Shown piece after piece: positions 55,650 to 64,000 of a stretch of 64,000 nucleotides of DNA; positions within the stretch are counted from its first letter, which is position 1; the number at the start of each line of letters is the position of its first letter. Location of the stretch: positions 132,581-196,580 of the forward strand of contig JACMRA010000016.1 in assembly GCA_014376695.1 (NCBI GenBank), in the 5' to 3' direction. The notes under the pieces were generated by a model. The model searched no databases. It saw only the letters and a program-made list of their open reading frames with translations, and had not been told where the DNA came from. This stretch comes from Minisyncoccota bacterium. Its GTDB lineage: Bacteria; Patescibacteriota; JACMRA01. The translations under genes were made by a program, and so were the position numbers.

Positions 55650-56915
55650 ATGCCAAAGTCCAAACATCTAATTATTCTTGCTATTCTAATTAGTCTCTTG
55701 CCGTTTGGCTATATTCTGACCATTACTTCGGATTATAGTCAGCTACAGCTTGCTGGTTCATTCTGGGCTTATGTCGGAGCAGTGCTTCTGTGGTGGCAGA
55801 TTATACTGGGAACTCGGCACCTCTGTCGCTGGGTCAATCTAGATATGGTCGAGGCTTTAAATATCCACAAATGGCTAGGCAAATACGGCACAATTCTTAT
55901 TCTAATACATCCAATTATCCAAATTTATCGCTACACTTATACACTAAGCGAGGCTATTAATTGGACTTTTGTGCCGCAATTCGGGAGTCAGTGGCAACTA
56001 TTTCTCAACCATGGACGGCTGGCTCTTGTCTGGCTCTTAATCATTTATATTTCATCGGTAATTTTGCGATCTCGGCTTCGTTATCAGCCCTGGCTCTATA
56101 TCCACTACCTGGCTTATGTTATGGTGATTAATGTTTTTGTGCATGGATATATGGGGACGATGCTCAATCAAATTGGCTGGCTCAAGCTTTTGTGGTCAGT
56201 GGCTTTTTTGTTATATGTCGGTTTGGTGATTTACAAAGTGTTAATTGGATCTGGCACCCTTGCAACTAAATATCGAATAACCAATACTACACTCGATCAA
56301 ACTCTTTTGCAACTCGTGCTTAGTCCGGTCAATAAGCCTCTTCGTAAACCTCTTGGCGGACAATATCTATACCTCCAGTTGAGGGCCTTTGGCCAGGGAC
56401 ACCCCTTTTCGGTCCTAAGTTACAACGAATCAAATGGGGATATTCAACTAAGTATACGAGTTATCGGTGATTTTACGGATCGATTATCCAAGCTCGCCAT
56501 CGGGGCCAAGGTTCACCTTGACGGCTATTACGGTCATTACACCCAAAATCTTGATACTTCTACCCCAACCTTAATTATTGCTGGCGGTGTGGGTTTGGCC
56601 CCGTTTTGGTCAATGATCAATCAACATTCGCCTAATCTAAGCCTTATCTATTGCACTAGCACTATTACCGACAGCCTGAATCTCAAACCGCTAAAACAAC
56701 TCCTTGGCAACAGGTTAAGTCATCATATTGGAACTACTAATCGCCTAAAACCAACCGATATCGAGCTAGTTCTCAACTCCATCACCGGTGGCAATCAATC
56801 CCAAATTCAAGTTTATATCTGCGCTGGCCAAAGCCTAACCAAAATGGCCAAAACTGAATTACTCAGACTAGGCGTAACCAAGGCAAATATCCATATAGAA
56901 GATTTTGGGTATTAG
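55650..56915 (+). CDS. ferric-reductase-like transmembrane flavo-oxidoreductase
   Basis: About 421 residues. The N-terminal half has six membrane helices with paired His on two helices (NIHKWLGKYGTILILIHPI; LYIHYLAYVMVINVFVHGY), the heme-binding plan of the ferric reductase/NADPH oxidase family. The C-terminal half is a ferredoxin-reductase module: HPFSVLS (FAD binding), TPTLIIAGGVGLAPFWSM (nucleotide binding) and a late VYICAGQSLT. Moves electrons from NAD(P)H via FAD and heme across the membrane, to ferric iron or oxygen. No partner gene identified. Confidence 0.85.
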   Translation: MPKSKHLIILAILISLLPFGYILTITSDYSQLQLAGSFWAYVGAVLLWWQIILGTRHLCRWVNLDMVEALNIHKWLGKYGTILILIHPIIQIYRYTYTLSEAINWTFVPQFGSQWQLFLNHGRLALVWLLIIYISSVILRSRLRYQPWLYIHYLAYVMVINVFVHGYMGTMLNQIGWLKLLWSVAFLLYVGLVIYKVLIGSGTLATKYRITNTTLDQTLLQLVLSPVNKPLRKPLGGQYLYLQLRAFGQGHPFSVLSYNESNGDIQLSIRVIGDFTDRLSKLAIGAKVHLDGYYGHYTQNLDTSTPTLIIAGGVGLAPFWSMINQHSPNLSLIYCTSTITDSLNLKPLKQLLGNRLSHHIGTTNRLKPTDIELVLNSITGGNQSQIQVYICAGQSLTKMAKTELLRLGVTKANIHIEDFGY

Positions 56916-56924
56916 GGGCAAGGC

Positions 56925-57435
56925 TTAAATACCACCCAACAGAAACTTTTCAATAAAAAATTTGTCCATATCAGTGTCAACGGAATTAAGTAAATCTGCC
57001 TTATCTACCCATTTGAGATCTATCAAATCAATTTCTTCTTGAGACCTTTTTTGGCTGGCCCCTGATTTAAGCTCAACAATAGCTAGTGAAATTATCGAAT
57101 ATTGATTTTGTTCTTTTTTCTTGTTGTAGAATTTGTTATGAACTTTGAATGGGGTGATAATAATTGATTTAATATCTATATAGCCACTTTCTTCTCGGAT
57201 TTCTGATTGAACCGCTTCTTCGATTGCTTGATCTTCTTCAATCCCGCCGCCAAGAAGAGTCATAATCCCGTCAAACTTTTTTTTCCTTAATAACTAAATA
57301 TTGGCCGTTTCCCCAATGTTCGATTATGCAGCGAACCGTCTGTCGCTCTTTGGTTGGTCTACCCGCCTCCAGTGGGAACGAAATTTCTATTTGATTTTGG
57401 TCGAGAGTCTTTTTTGTAGGTTCTGGTTTGGTCAT
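56925..57435 (-). pseudogene. Nudix hydrolase split by a frameshift in an A8 run
   Basis: ATG 57435 opens MTKPEPTKKTLDQNQIEISF ... GQYLVIKEKKV and stops at 57271-57273. In the next frame the protein continues KFDGIMTLLGGGIEEDQA and a Nudix box (EIREESGY) to 56925. Removing one A from the run of eight (57277-57284) joins the two into about 170 residues with the normal fold. The Nudix box has Gln for the first Glu and Ser for the Arg, so activity is uncertain even if joined. It is also possible that slippage on the A8 run makes some full protein. Confidence 0.72.
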
Positions 57436-57458
57436 ATTTTATAATTTAATCATTGTTG

Positions 57459-57494
57459 CTAAAATTCCTTATAAGGATCTCCAATCTGAATGAC
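57459..57494 (-). pseudogene. 3'-end relict of a pnk allele
   Basis: 36 bases on the minus strand read VIQIGDPYKEF-stop, identical in protein to the end of the intact kinase gene (58255-58290). 33 of 36 bases match and all three changes are synonymous. Direct repeat flanking the 57656 gene. The rest of 57436-57655 holds a short plus-strand open stretch (57512-57628) ending KKTKELIDNLKHITETYSK-stop, which looks like another gene's C-terminal relict. Confidence 0.8.
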
Positions 57495-57655
57495 CAAAAT
57501 GCTGGAAATAAATCTCTAAGCGATTCGGCTTGCTTCGGCTTGCGTTTCAAAAAATGCCAGCGGTGGCAAAAAAAACCAAAGAATTGATTGACAACCTAAA
57601 ACATATCACCGAAACTTATAGTAAGTGACTAATACCATAATACTACAACGTTTTT

Positions 57656-58258
57656 ATGTCAAATTTTCTCAAATCATTAAATTATTCTCATCTTATTGGA
57701 GCGATGCTTATCTTGGCTTTTTCAAAAGTCCAACCTATCCTGCAAATTGCAATCGGTATCTTTTTGAATTTTTTTGGGAAAACTGGCGTCGCGCAAGAAA
57801 TATTTTTATACCAGCAACGTTTTGAATTTCTACCTTCAAATATTATAAATCAAGCTATCACGGTAATATTGTTGCTAATCATATTTTGCTTAATAGTTCT
57901 CCTTTCCTTTCGCGATTTAAAAAATAACCTAACAATTCCAAAAATATTTATCCCGCTTTTAAGACTTATACTAATCATAGTTGTATTCCTTTCGCTTATT
58001 TTAGTTTCATCAATACATAAAGAATTTACCGAATACAAGAAATATGCCATGTGTCAAAAGGTTGTCTTTTACAATAGTTCAAACTTCTCAGGTGGATCCG
58101 GCGATGATTATGTTATGCAAGAAATAATTCCAAATATTTTATATCGAAAATACAATGGAGGTTTATTAGCTAACGAAATTTCTGGTTACGGAAACCATCC
58201 ACAATTCGGCGTTATTAGATGGGCGGCATATAGTCAATTAAACTGCACCTGGTACTAA
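57656..58258 (+). CDS. membrane protein, 200 aa
   Basis: Not recognised. Three hydrophobic segments (LIGAMLILAFSKVQPILQIAIGIF; AITVILLLIIFCLIVLLSF; LLRLILIIVVFLSLILVSSI) and a C-terminal soluble part of about 70 residues with Cys at both ends (AMCQKVVFYN ... QLNCTWY). Its TAA overlaps the convergent kinase stop by four bases. Bracketed by intact and relict kinase 3' ends, so likely inserted cargo. Confidence 0.6.
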   Translation: MSNFLKSLNYSHLIGAMLILAFSKVQPILQIAIGIFLNFFGKTGVAQEIFLYQQRFEFLPSNIINQAITVILLLIIFCLIVLLSFRDLKNNLTIPKIFIPLLRLILIIVVFLSLILVSSIHKEFTEYKKYAMCQKVVFYNSSNFSGGSGDDYVMQEIIPNILYRKYNGGLLANEISGYGNHPQFGVIRWAAYSQLNCTWY

Positions 58259-59133
58259 AATTCCTTGTAAGGGTCTCCAATCTGAATAACATTTAGGCCT
58301 AATTCGTTTCGCCACATTCGGCAGACCGACGGCCTATCGTCTAATACCATATCCACATAATACTGACCTCGAATTTTGGACTCGAATAGCTCTTTTTTGA
58401 CTATAGAATCCTTTCTTTGATCGCCTTGTGGACGCATATAGAGTTCAACTCCTAGCCCGTGCGTATCGAACCACTGCGAAACATTAGCTCGTATCCACAA
58501 CTCTGTTTGCCTGCGACAAATCTCATCCCGCCCCGACAAAAAAACTACTCGATGCCCAGCCCTAAGCATAGAATCCACAATCTGACAGACGGGTTTATGA
58601 GGAGTATCCAGTCCAACCAAAGCCCCGTCATACACAGATCTATCCCCCAAGAGAGCAACCGTCCCATCGATATCACACAAAAATATATGCGGTAGCTTGT
58701 CATCTTCGGTGTACACAATTGGGGCCGGCCTGAGGAATTGGTCGTACATTGACTGGATAACCGCCTCACCAACGCTGTTAGGCCGTACCAAATCCCGCTT
58801 GATACACTCGTCAATTGGAGTGTTAATAAACTTGGTCTCGAGAGCAGCATTATATTTTTTGGCAATAATTTTCATTGTTTCGATATGCTTGGGATGGAGA
58901 TTGGTATCGTCGCTGACCACATTAAATCCGTCTAACAGAGCCTCTTCAATAAGGAAATCTCGGGTTTTGAGGACAAATTTCTCGTTATTCTTGGACCATT
59001 TGGAGTTATCCAGGAGGGCTCGAATATCGTCTTTGTTGACGCGTTTGGTGTTGCCAGTTTTGGCGACAATTTCTCGAGCTAGTGTCGATTTGCCACTGGC
59101 GGGTAGTCCCTGGAGGATGGTTAATTTGGGCAT
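58255..59133 (-). CDS. T4 Pnk-like polynucleotide kinase/3'-phosphatase
   Basis: Residues 1-150: P-loop kinase with LQGLPASGKSTLARE (Walker A), VNKDDIRALL and NVVSDDTNLHPKHIE, as in T4 polynucleotide kinase. Residues 150-292: HAD-type phosphatase with FLCDIDGTVALLGDR (DxDGT), VVFLSGRDEICRRQTELWI and VDMVLDDRPSVCRMWRN. The two-domain order is that of T4 Pnk, which heals broken RNA or DNA ends by adding 5' phosphate and removing 3' phosphate. No RNA ligase is beside it. In phage the enzyme repairs tRNA cut by host defence; here it may repair nucleic acid damage. Confidence 0.92.
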   Translation of the reverse strand: MPKLTILQGLPASGKSTLAREIVAKTGNTKRVNKDDIRALLDNSKWSKNNEKFVLKTRDFLIEEALLDGFNVVSDDTNLHPKHIETMKIIAKKYNAALETKFINTPIDECIKRDLVRPNSVGEAVIQSMYDQFLRPAPIVYTEDDKLPHIFLCDIDGTVALLGDRSVYDGALVGLDTPHKPVCQIVDSMLRAGHRVVFLSGRDEICRRQTELWIRANVSQWFDTHGLGVELYMRPQGDQRKDSIVKKELFESKIRGQYYVDMVLDDRPSVCRMWRNELGLNVIQIGDPYKEF

Positions 59134-59153
59134 AGGGTTATTTTAATCAATGG

Positions 59154-59423
59154 TTAATTCTGACGTGGATTTTGAACATTTTGTTTTGGGGGATTTTTTT
59201 GATTATTCGTATTTATTTTCTGATTCTCATAAGGGAGTTCAAAACTATCAGCAGCATCCAACTCAGCCCCCCGCCCAATATAAATCTTGAGAATTTCGTT
59301 ATCATCTAATAGTTTGTATTTTAGCCTGCCATTTTCGAGGATTTTTTCAATAGCGGTTGTCCGATTGATACGAATTTGGCTATTTATTTTTTGTTTTGGC
59401 TTGGTGACTATTTTGGTAGGCAT
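59154..59423 (-). CDS. hypothetical basic protein, 89 aa
   Basis: Not recognised. Basic N-terminus (MPTKIVTKPKQKINSQ), a short ordered middle (IEKILENGRLKYKLLDDNEILKIYIGRGAELDAADSFEL) and an Asn/Gln/Pro-rich tail. Twenty bases upstream of the kinase start on the same strand, so probably cotranscribed. AGCCCT precedes its ATG. Confidence 0.55.
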   Translation of the reverse strand: MPTKIVTKPKQKINSQIRINRTTAIEKILENGRLKYKLLDDNEILKIYIGRGAELDAADSFELPYENQKINTNNQKNPPKQNVQNPRQN

Positions 59424-59534
59424 AGGGCTTTTTTGGCTATAATTACACTTTGGTACATTTTAGGCGGAATGTCAAGGGTCTGACATTGACAAAGCTAGTC
59501 TTTTGATGTCAAGTTAAGCAAAGAATAATACGAT

Positions 59535-61679
59535 ATGCAAGTTAATAATTACAAGGCCTATTTGCAACTAGAGAAAAATCTCAAGCAATTTCAAGGATTG
59601 AATATAGGATTTGTCTTATGTACCGTAATAATTTTCTCGGCTGGGTTCATTTTGTCAATGCTATTGATATCCCTTGATGGAACAAACTTATTAACAGTCG
59701 AATCTAACGCATCTAGTATTAAATATCTTAGTATATATTTTCAGGACTTTTATTTTGTCATTAACAAATATTTAGGATCTGTTTTTTTCTTTTCTATTGC
59801 ATTTCTGAGTTGTCTTAAACTACTTAGCTTCTATTTCAGGGTAGTATTTTTTTATATTGGTATTTTTTTGATTGGGATGTCATCAGGAATTTTGTCATTT
59901 GATATTATTATACCATATCAGGGCAGTATTGCTTTGATATTATTCTCAGTTATAATTAGTATAATTCCAATTGTTAAATTGTCTATTAGAGATTTGTGTT
60001 CATATTCTGGATCCGAAAGTAACACCTATCTCGAGAGAATATATGAGTGGTCATTCTTATTTGCGTTTTTAAGACTTAATTATAATACTATACTACTTTT
60101 CCACAGTGATAAATTTGATATTTACAGTTTTTGGGCTGGCCTTATGGTATTAGTGATAATTCCAAATCTTATATTGTTGATACTAAATCTGTACCCTATA
60201 TACGCCAAATTATATCGAGTAATTATCAGAACTTTGAAATTAATTAGCACAACTATTCTACATTTCCTGCCATTGTATTATCTACTTAAATTTTACAAAT
60301 CAGTAAGATCTGGGTTGATATGGTCAAAGATTACAACCAAAATATTACTCACAATAACTAATGTTTTCGATGATCCGATTTCATCGTTGAAATTAGCTGG
60401 TATTATTTTAATTCTTATATTTTTTGTGGTTTTGGCAGCGACAACCGGTGCCCTTGATTCGTATCGTCAAAAACCTTTTAAGTATTTTATCCTTGGTATT
60501 CTCGCGATTCTTTCACTTATCATTTTGTCAATTTATAGATTAAGCTATATAAAAATGCAAAGCTATCGACTAAATTTTAACTATTTAATTGACTCCCCGC
60601 TCTACAATTTAGAACAATTGCCTCCCGATCAAAAACAAGCATACTCAAAAATAATTGATTCTATCGTATGTAGATTTAATAATCTAGATTTTCAAACATA
60701 TGACAAAGCTTATTCAGTTATAATTGATGGTCATTGGGGCGTTGGTAAATCTACACTAAAAAATCTAATCGTCAACAAATTATTCAATTACAAAAATCAC
60801 CCCGGACAGATGGCTAAATGGGGGGAACACCTATTTTTTTGGACTCAGAATTATTCAAAAACCAGTGATGATAATTTTGTCTGGGTGGAATTCAATCCGT
60901 GGATTTTAGGCACTAGTGAAGATATTATTCTAGATTTTTTTAAACTTCTTAATACCACGCTAAAAAAACATTATGGATCGGGTCTTGATATAAATTTGAA
61001 GCAATTTGTAAGTAGTATTTCTCCAACTCTAACTGGACTTTCTCAGTACACGGGGTTTGAATTTAACTTCGGAGGTTTGGCAAGGGCTGATTCTGCTAAT
61101 CATACATTTGAAAGGCTAAAAGAGCGGTTAAGTAATATCCCGCAAAAGATTATCATCTCAATTGATGATATTGATAGAATGGAGCCTGAAACTATTCTTA
61201 CTGTAATCAAGTTAATTAGCATTACGGGTAATTTACCGAATTTAATTTTTGTTTTGACACTAGATTATACAATAATCGAACCTATTCTCAAGGAAAAATT
61301 AGGCGATCGATATGCTCACTATCTCGAAAAGATTATACAAGCAAAATATATAGTACCATTATTAACATTCGATGATAAATGCTACATTATAACTGAATGT
61401 CTAACACAGTATTATGGATGGGATGGCGACAATGTGAACAAAGCAATCGATCAAGTTAAAAATATAGTCGATAAATACCCGCAGTCTAACCCTCGCCAAA
61501 TTAAACGATTAGCATTTGAAGTGATACATCATTGTGATCTAAACTCGAATACGGACAAAATGGAAGCGTTTCTTGACCTAGATTCAAAAGAATTTATCAA
61601 AAACTATTTAGACAAGCAAATACATCCTACCCCCCTAAACGACTTACCAAAAACTGATTTGAGGTTCCGGCACACTTGA
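59535..61679 (+). CDS. membrane KAP-family P-loop NTPase
   Basis: The first 370 residues contain eight or so hydrophobic helices in groups (20-45, 75-145, 175-245, 290-345). The KAP NTPase domain follows: VIIDGHWGVGKSTLKNL (Walker A, about 400-415), FVWVEFNPWILGTSEDIILDF (FNxW motif typical of KAP), IIISIDDIDRMEPETI (Walker B) and NLIFVLTLDYTIIE. KAP NTPases are often membrane-inserted and occur in plasmid and defence contexts. 714 residues. The N-terminal membrane region is unusually large. AT-rich like the other accessory regions. Confidence 0.82.
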   Translation: MQVNNYKAYLQLEKNLKQFQGLNIGFVLCTVIIFSAGFILSMLLISLDGTNLLTVESNASSIKYLSIYFQDFYFVINKYLGSVFFFSIAFLSCLKLLSFYFRVVFFYIGIFLIGMSSGILSFDIIIPYQGSIALILFSVIISIIPIVKLSIRDLCSYSGSESNTYLERIYEWSFLFAFLRLNYNTILLFHSDKFDIYSFWAGLMVLVIIPNLILLILNLYPIYAKLYRVIIRTLKLISTTILHFLPLYYLLKFYKSVRSGLIWSKITTKILLTITNVFDDPISSLKLAGIILILIFFVVLAATTGALDSYRQKPFKYFILGILAILSLIILSIYRLSYIKMQSYRLNFNYLIDSPLYNLEQLPPDQKQAYSKIIDSIVCRFNNLDFQTYDKAYSVIIDGHWGVGKSTLKNLIVNKLFNYKNHPGQMAKWGEHLFFWTQNYSKTSDDNFVWVEFNPWILGTSEDIILDFFKLLNTTLKKHYGSGLDINLKQFVSSISPTLTGLSQYTGFEFNFGGLARADSANHTFERLKERLSNIPQKIIISIDDIDRMEPETILTVIKLISITGNLPNLIFVLTLDYTIIEPILKEKLGDRYAHYLEKIIQAKYIVPLLTFDDKCYIITECLTQYYGWDGDNVNKAIDQVKNIVDKYPQSNPRQIKRLAFEVIHHCDLNSNTDKMEAFLDLDSKEFIKNYLDKQIHPTPLNDLPKTDLRFRHT

Positions 61680-61803
61680 TCCACGGTATCCTTGCCGTCA
61701 ATTAGTCCGAATAGATATTTGACATCATTGGTTTGGTGAACTCCTAACTTTTTGGGTGGTTACACTAGCTTAGGCGCAAACACCCAAATTCTATCTACAA
61801 GCC

Positions 61804-63900
61804 TTACAAATCATATTTACTGATGTCTATACCGTACTCTTTAGATAATATTTGGACATGGCCTAAAAACCGTTCGTATACCGCTAATAGTTCATTTGGA
61901 TTAGTGATAAAATACCTAGGGTGGCTAAGTTTTTCGCCTACCGTTTTTTTGGTAGTTCCATCGTATACAGTGGTCATAACAGGTAGTAAGTATTTAGCTT
62001 TAATCGCGTCCCATCTTCCTTTCAAGAAAGATAACCCTTGCGAGGCCTTTTGTAAACGCTCAGCGTTAGCAGTACTCCCTAGGGCTTTTTTACAACTTAT
62101 TTCGTACTCTAGATCCCCCCAAATTTCATCGAACTTTGCATTTAATACCTTTAGACTATTTAGAGATATGGCCGTCCTGGCTAAATTTAGCTTATCAAAA
62201 ATTTCTTGATATGTTTTTAAAGTGCTTTGATCCAAATTGCCAGCCATTGCCAATGCCTTAAAGAAAGCCATAGGGTCTTCAGTTAATCCCTTATCAAATC
62301 CAAAAGTGTGCATCATTCGGATTAAAAGTTGACCGTTGAATTCGGGCTTGATTATTTTTAGGGCTGCGGTTAATCTTCGCAAAAATGTCTCCACCTCTTT
62401 TCTCTTTTTCAAAAAAGGAAGCAAGCCGCCAGTTGGTGCATTAGCTCCGTCTCCCGCAAACCAAAACGGATTCACTTCGACTTCGGGCAATAAAATTTTG
62501 GTCAATATATGGGACATAATAGCAGCCACCAACATACGGTGATAATCTTTTGCTCTCTGAAAATCTAAACCAGCTACAAATCCCGATTGGAAATTTGGAT
62601 CACCTCCGGGTAAAACCGCGTCAGATAATTCTTTACGGGTGAGGCGTCTAATGTAGTCTCCTGCCTGCCTCGTAAATTCGTCCAATATTGCCTGGCCCTC
62701 TGCATTGCTTTTTGCATTGTTAAATCTTTCTTTTGCCTCAGGAGTAAGTACAGGAATTGAAACTATTTCGGTAGAGCTATATTCAGCCCCAGTTTCTTCA
62801 GGTACTTGAACACTAAAATGAACTGTCCTGCAAACACCATTTGTACCTGCAACCTCTACTTGCAAAGGGACATCGCTAAATATTCTATCAAATCCGGAAT
62901 CTGTTTCTACAAATGGCATTGAACCAGTTTGTGTGTGACCATCTAAAATAAGAGGCATGAATTTTTGATGAATAATCACACTTGCAGTCTCGCCCCGACA
63001 ATCAAAATTAAGAATTAATTTATCAATCCCAGGGGTTAATAGTTGTTCTAATATCAGGGGTTGCGATAACTGATTCCAATAATCAAGCTTAATGCTACAT
63101 ATCTTTGTACGGCTGGTTTCGGCTGATTGAAATATGGGGAGGAGATCTCTAGATTCCTCTGGAAGCTTGGTCAAATCTAATTCTTGAATAGTAGTGACAA
63201 AAGTCTGAATAGGCTGGCCAGGTAAATACTCATAATTTGGCTCTTCTTTTTTAATTTTTGGTAAGTCAAATCTTAATGCCGTGCCATCTACGATAATTGT
63301 GAAGTATTGACAGGATGTCAAATCAAGACCATCTATGCAGCTTTCTAATTGATACGAATTACTAGTTTGGACTTGCATAGTTCCAGCTTTATCCACTACT
63401 AGAAAGAGTCTACCATTTACTACGCTAAGTTTCATATTTGTTTCTCTGCTAATCAATGGATTGTCAGGATCAATTTCATTACGATTATATAATTTTCCAG
63501 GTTGCATTGTACCTTTTCTTATTAACATACCCGGCTGTCGATCTGTAGAAACAATCTTTGGGTCGTATTTCCTATCTGGAAAATTGAGGTAAACCAAATA
63601 AGGATCTTCTCTGTTTTTACGGATACATAAACGATAATTTGCCACGGGTTTGAGGTTTACTACCGCACCCTTTGGGTAAGTTTCCCAATTTAAGCCGTTA
63701 AAGCACTCGAGCCCATCAGCAAAATCTACGGTTAAAGCTTTTTCCGCAACAGTAAATAGTAACTCTTGAGAAGCGGAGTCAACAGTTTTTTCTACAGGGA
63801 TTTTATCGTAATATTGCCCAGTTCGATATTGATAAATTTTATATCGGGCAACGCGACCTTCAATTTCAATCTCCGGTTTTTTTAATCTGGGACTCTCCAT
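61804..63900 (-). CDS. hypothetical protein, 698 aa
   Basis: Not recognised. No signal peptide or membrane segment. 1-330: beta-rich, several sub-modules (YKIYQYRTGQYYDKIPVEKT; YRLCIRKNREDPYLVYLNF; MLIRKGTMQPGKLYNRNE). 330-420: a further beta region (TVHFSVQVPEETGAEYSS). 420-698: helical (AGDYIRRLTRKELSDAVLPGG, FLRRLTAALKIIKPEFNGQLLIRMM). Codon use and size resemble the proteins of the secretion operon, so it may be another channel-associated or effector protein. The 124 bases before its stop, and the last 100 bases of the window, hold no gene I can support. Confidence 0.6.
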   Translation of the reverse strand: MESPRLKKPEIEIEGRVARYKIYQYRTGQYYDKIPVEKTVDSASQELLFTVAEKALTVDFADGLECFNGLNWETYPKGAVVNLKPVANYRLCIRKNREDPYLVYLNFPDRKYDPKIVSTDRQPGMLIRKGTMQPGKLYNRNEIDPDNPLISRETNMKLSVVNGRLFLVVDKAGTMQVQTSNSYQLESCIDGLDLTSCQYFTIIVDGTALRFDLPKIKKEEPNYEYLPGQPIQTFVTTIQELDLTKLPEESRDLLPIFQSAETSRTKICSIKLDYWNQLSQPLILEQLLTPGIDKLILNFDCRGETASVIIHQKFMPLILDGHTQTGSMPFVETDSGFDRIFSDVPLQVEVAGTNGVCRTVHFSVQVPEETGAEYSSTEIVSIPVLTPEAKERFNNAKSNAEGQAILDEFTRQAGDYIRRLTRKELSDAVLPGGDPNFQSGFVAGLDFQRAKDYHRMLVAAIMSHILTKILLPEVEVNPFWFAGDGANAPTGGLLPFLKKRKEVETFLRRLTAALKIIKPEFNGQLLIRMMHTFGFDKGLTEDPMAFFKALAMAGNLDQSTLKTYQEIFDKLNLARTAISLNSLKVLNAKFDEIWGDLEYEISCKKALGSTANAERLQKASQGLSFLKGRWDAIKAKYLLPVMTTVYDGTTKKTVGEKLSHPRYFITNPNELLAVYERFLGHVQILSKEYGIDISKYDL

Positions 63901-64000
63901 AAAGCTTTTATAATTTCCAATAATTAAAATTTATTGATTCACTATCCGCGACTTGAATTGCAATTTACTTGCAATTGTTCCGTTTCAAGATACATACCCA

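Noticed and set aside
61680..61803. Minus-strand stretch reading IWVFAPKLV, stop, PPKKLGVHQTNDVKYLFGLIDG
   Set aside because: Looks like a fragment of a coding region but has an internal stop, no start and no recognised family; too short to call.

Overview
The window most resembles a chromosome segment from a Candidate Phyla Radiation (Patescibacteria) bacterium. The evidence is low GC, very compact genes with almost no Shine-Dalgarno sequences, an isolated rplF-rplR-rpsE cluster, a type IV secretion-like operon of huge poorly conserved proteins, a PilB/GspE ATPase, a short pyruvate kinase and a heliorhodopsin. The rank below CPR cannot be fixed from sequence alone. I see no rRNA, tRNA or CRISPR array.

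Layout. 1-3.8 kb: end of a VirD4/TraG-like coupling ATPase, then a PilB/GspE ATPase. 3.9-6.9 kb: AT-rich accessory genes, including a restriction-endonuclease-like gene broken by an in-frame TAA. 7.1-9.4 kb: glycosyltransferase and pyruvate kinase. 9.6-17.4 kb: a nine-gene lipid island (GNAT, PEP-utilising phosphotransferase, UbiA, phytol/dolichol-kinase-like, CDP-alcohol phosphotransferase, two unknowns, then divergently a CarS-PlsC fusion and a Coq4 homologue). 17.4-20.6 kb: uppS, YgjP-type protease, S5, L18, L6. 20.8-30.3 kb: cellulose-synthase-like GT2, envelope proteins, a decayed PP2C phosphatase, small membrane genes and a heliorhodopsin. 30.3-39.2 kb: serS, peptidoglycan-targeting protein, ATL, fusA, a UvrB C-terminal half, a TMEM175 channel and a DUF1064 nuclease. 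39.4-53.0 kb: five-gene minus-strand secretion operon (VirB6-like, lytic enzyme with two M23 domains). 53.1-59.4 kb: CruF-like carotenoid protein, secreted proteins, ferric-reductase-like oxidoreductase, Nudix, T4-type polynucleotide kinase. 59.5-63.9 kb: membrane KAP NTPase and a large unknown protein.

The most unusual signal is repeated four times: accessory genes are bracketed by direct repeats of the 3' end of a neighbouring gene. The lipid island lies between intact uppS and a decayed uppS 3' relict. The genes beside the heliorhodopsin lie between intact and relict 3' ends of the heliorhodopsin and of an upstream conserved gene. A membrane gene lies between intact pnk and a relict pnk 3' end. 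The pnk relict differs from the intact copy only at synonymous sites, so it looks like a diverged allele from another strain rather than a decayed copy. I infer that new cargo is added at gene 3' ends by recombination with related DNA, leaving the old 3' end behind.

The lipid island may be an undescribed prenyl/phospholipid-modifying pathway: it combines an archaeal-type CDP-lipid synthase domain fused to an acyltransferase with prenyl-transfer, lipid-kinase, CDP-alcohol and Coq4 functions. Several genes have -35/-10 boxes only 6-9 bases before the ATG, suggesting leaderless transcripts are common here.
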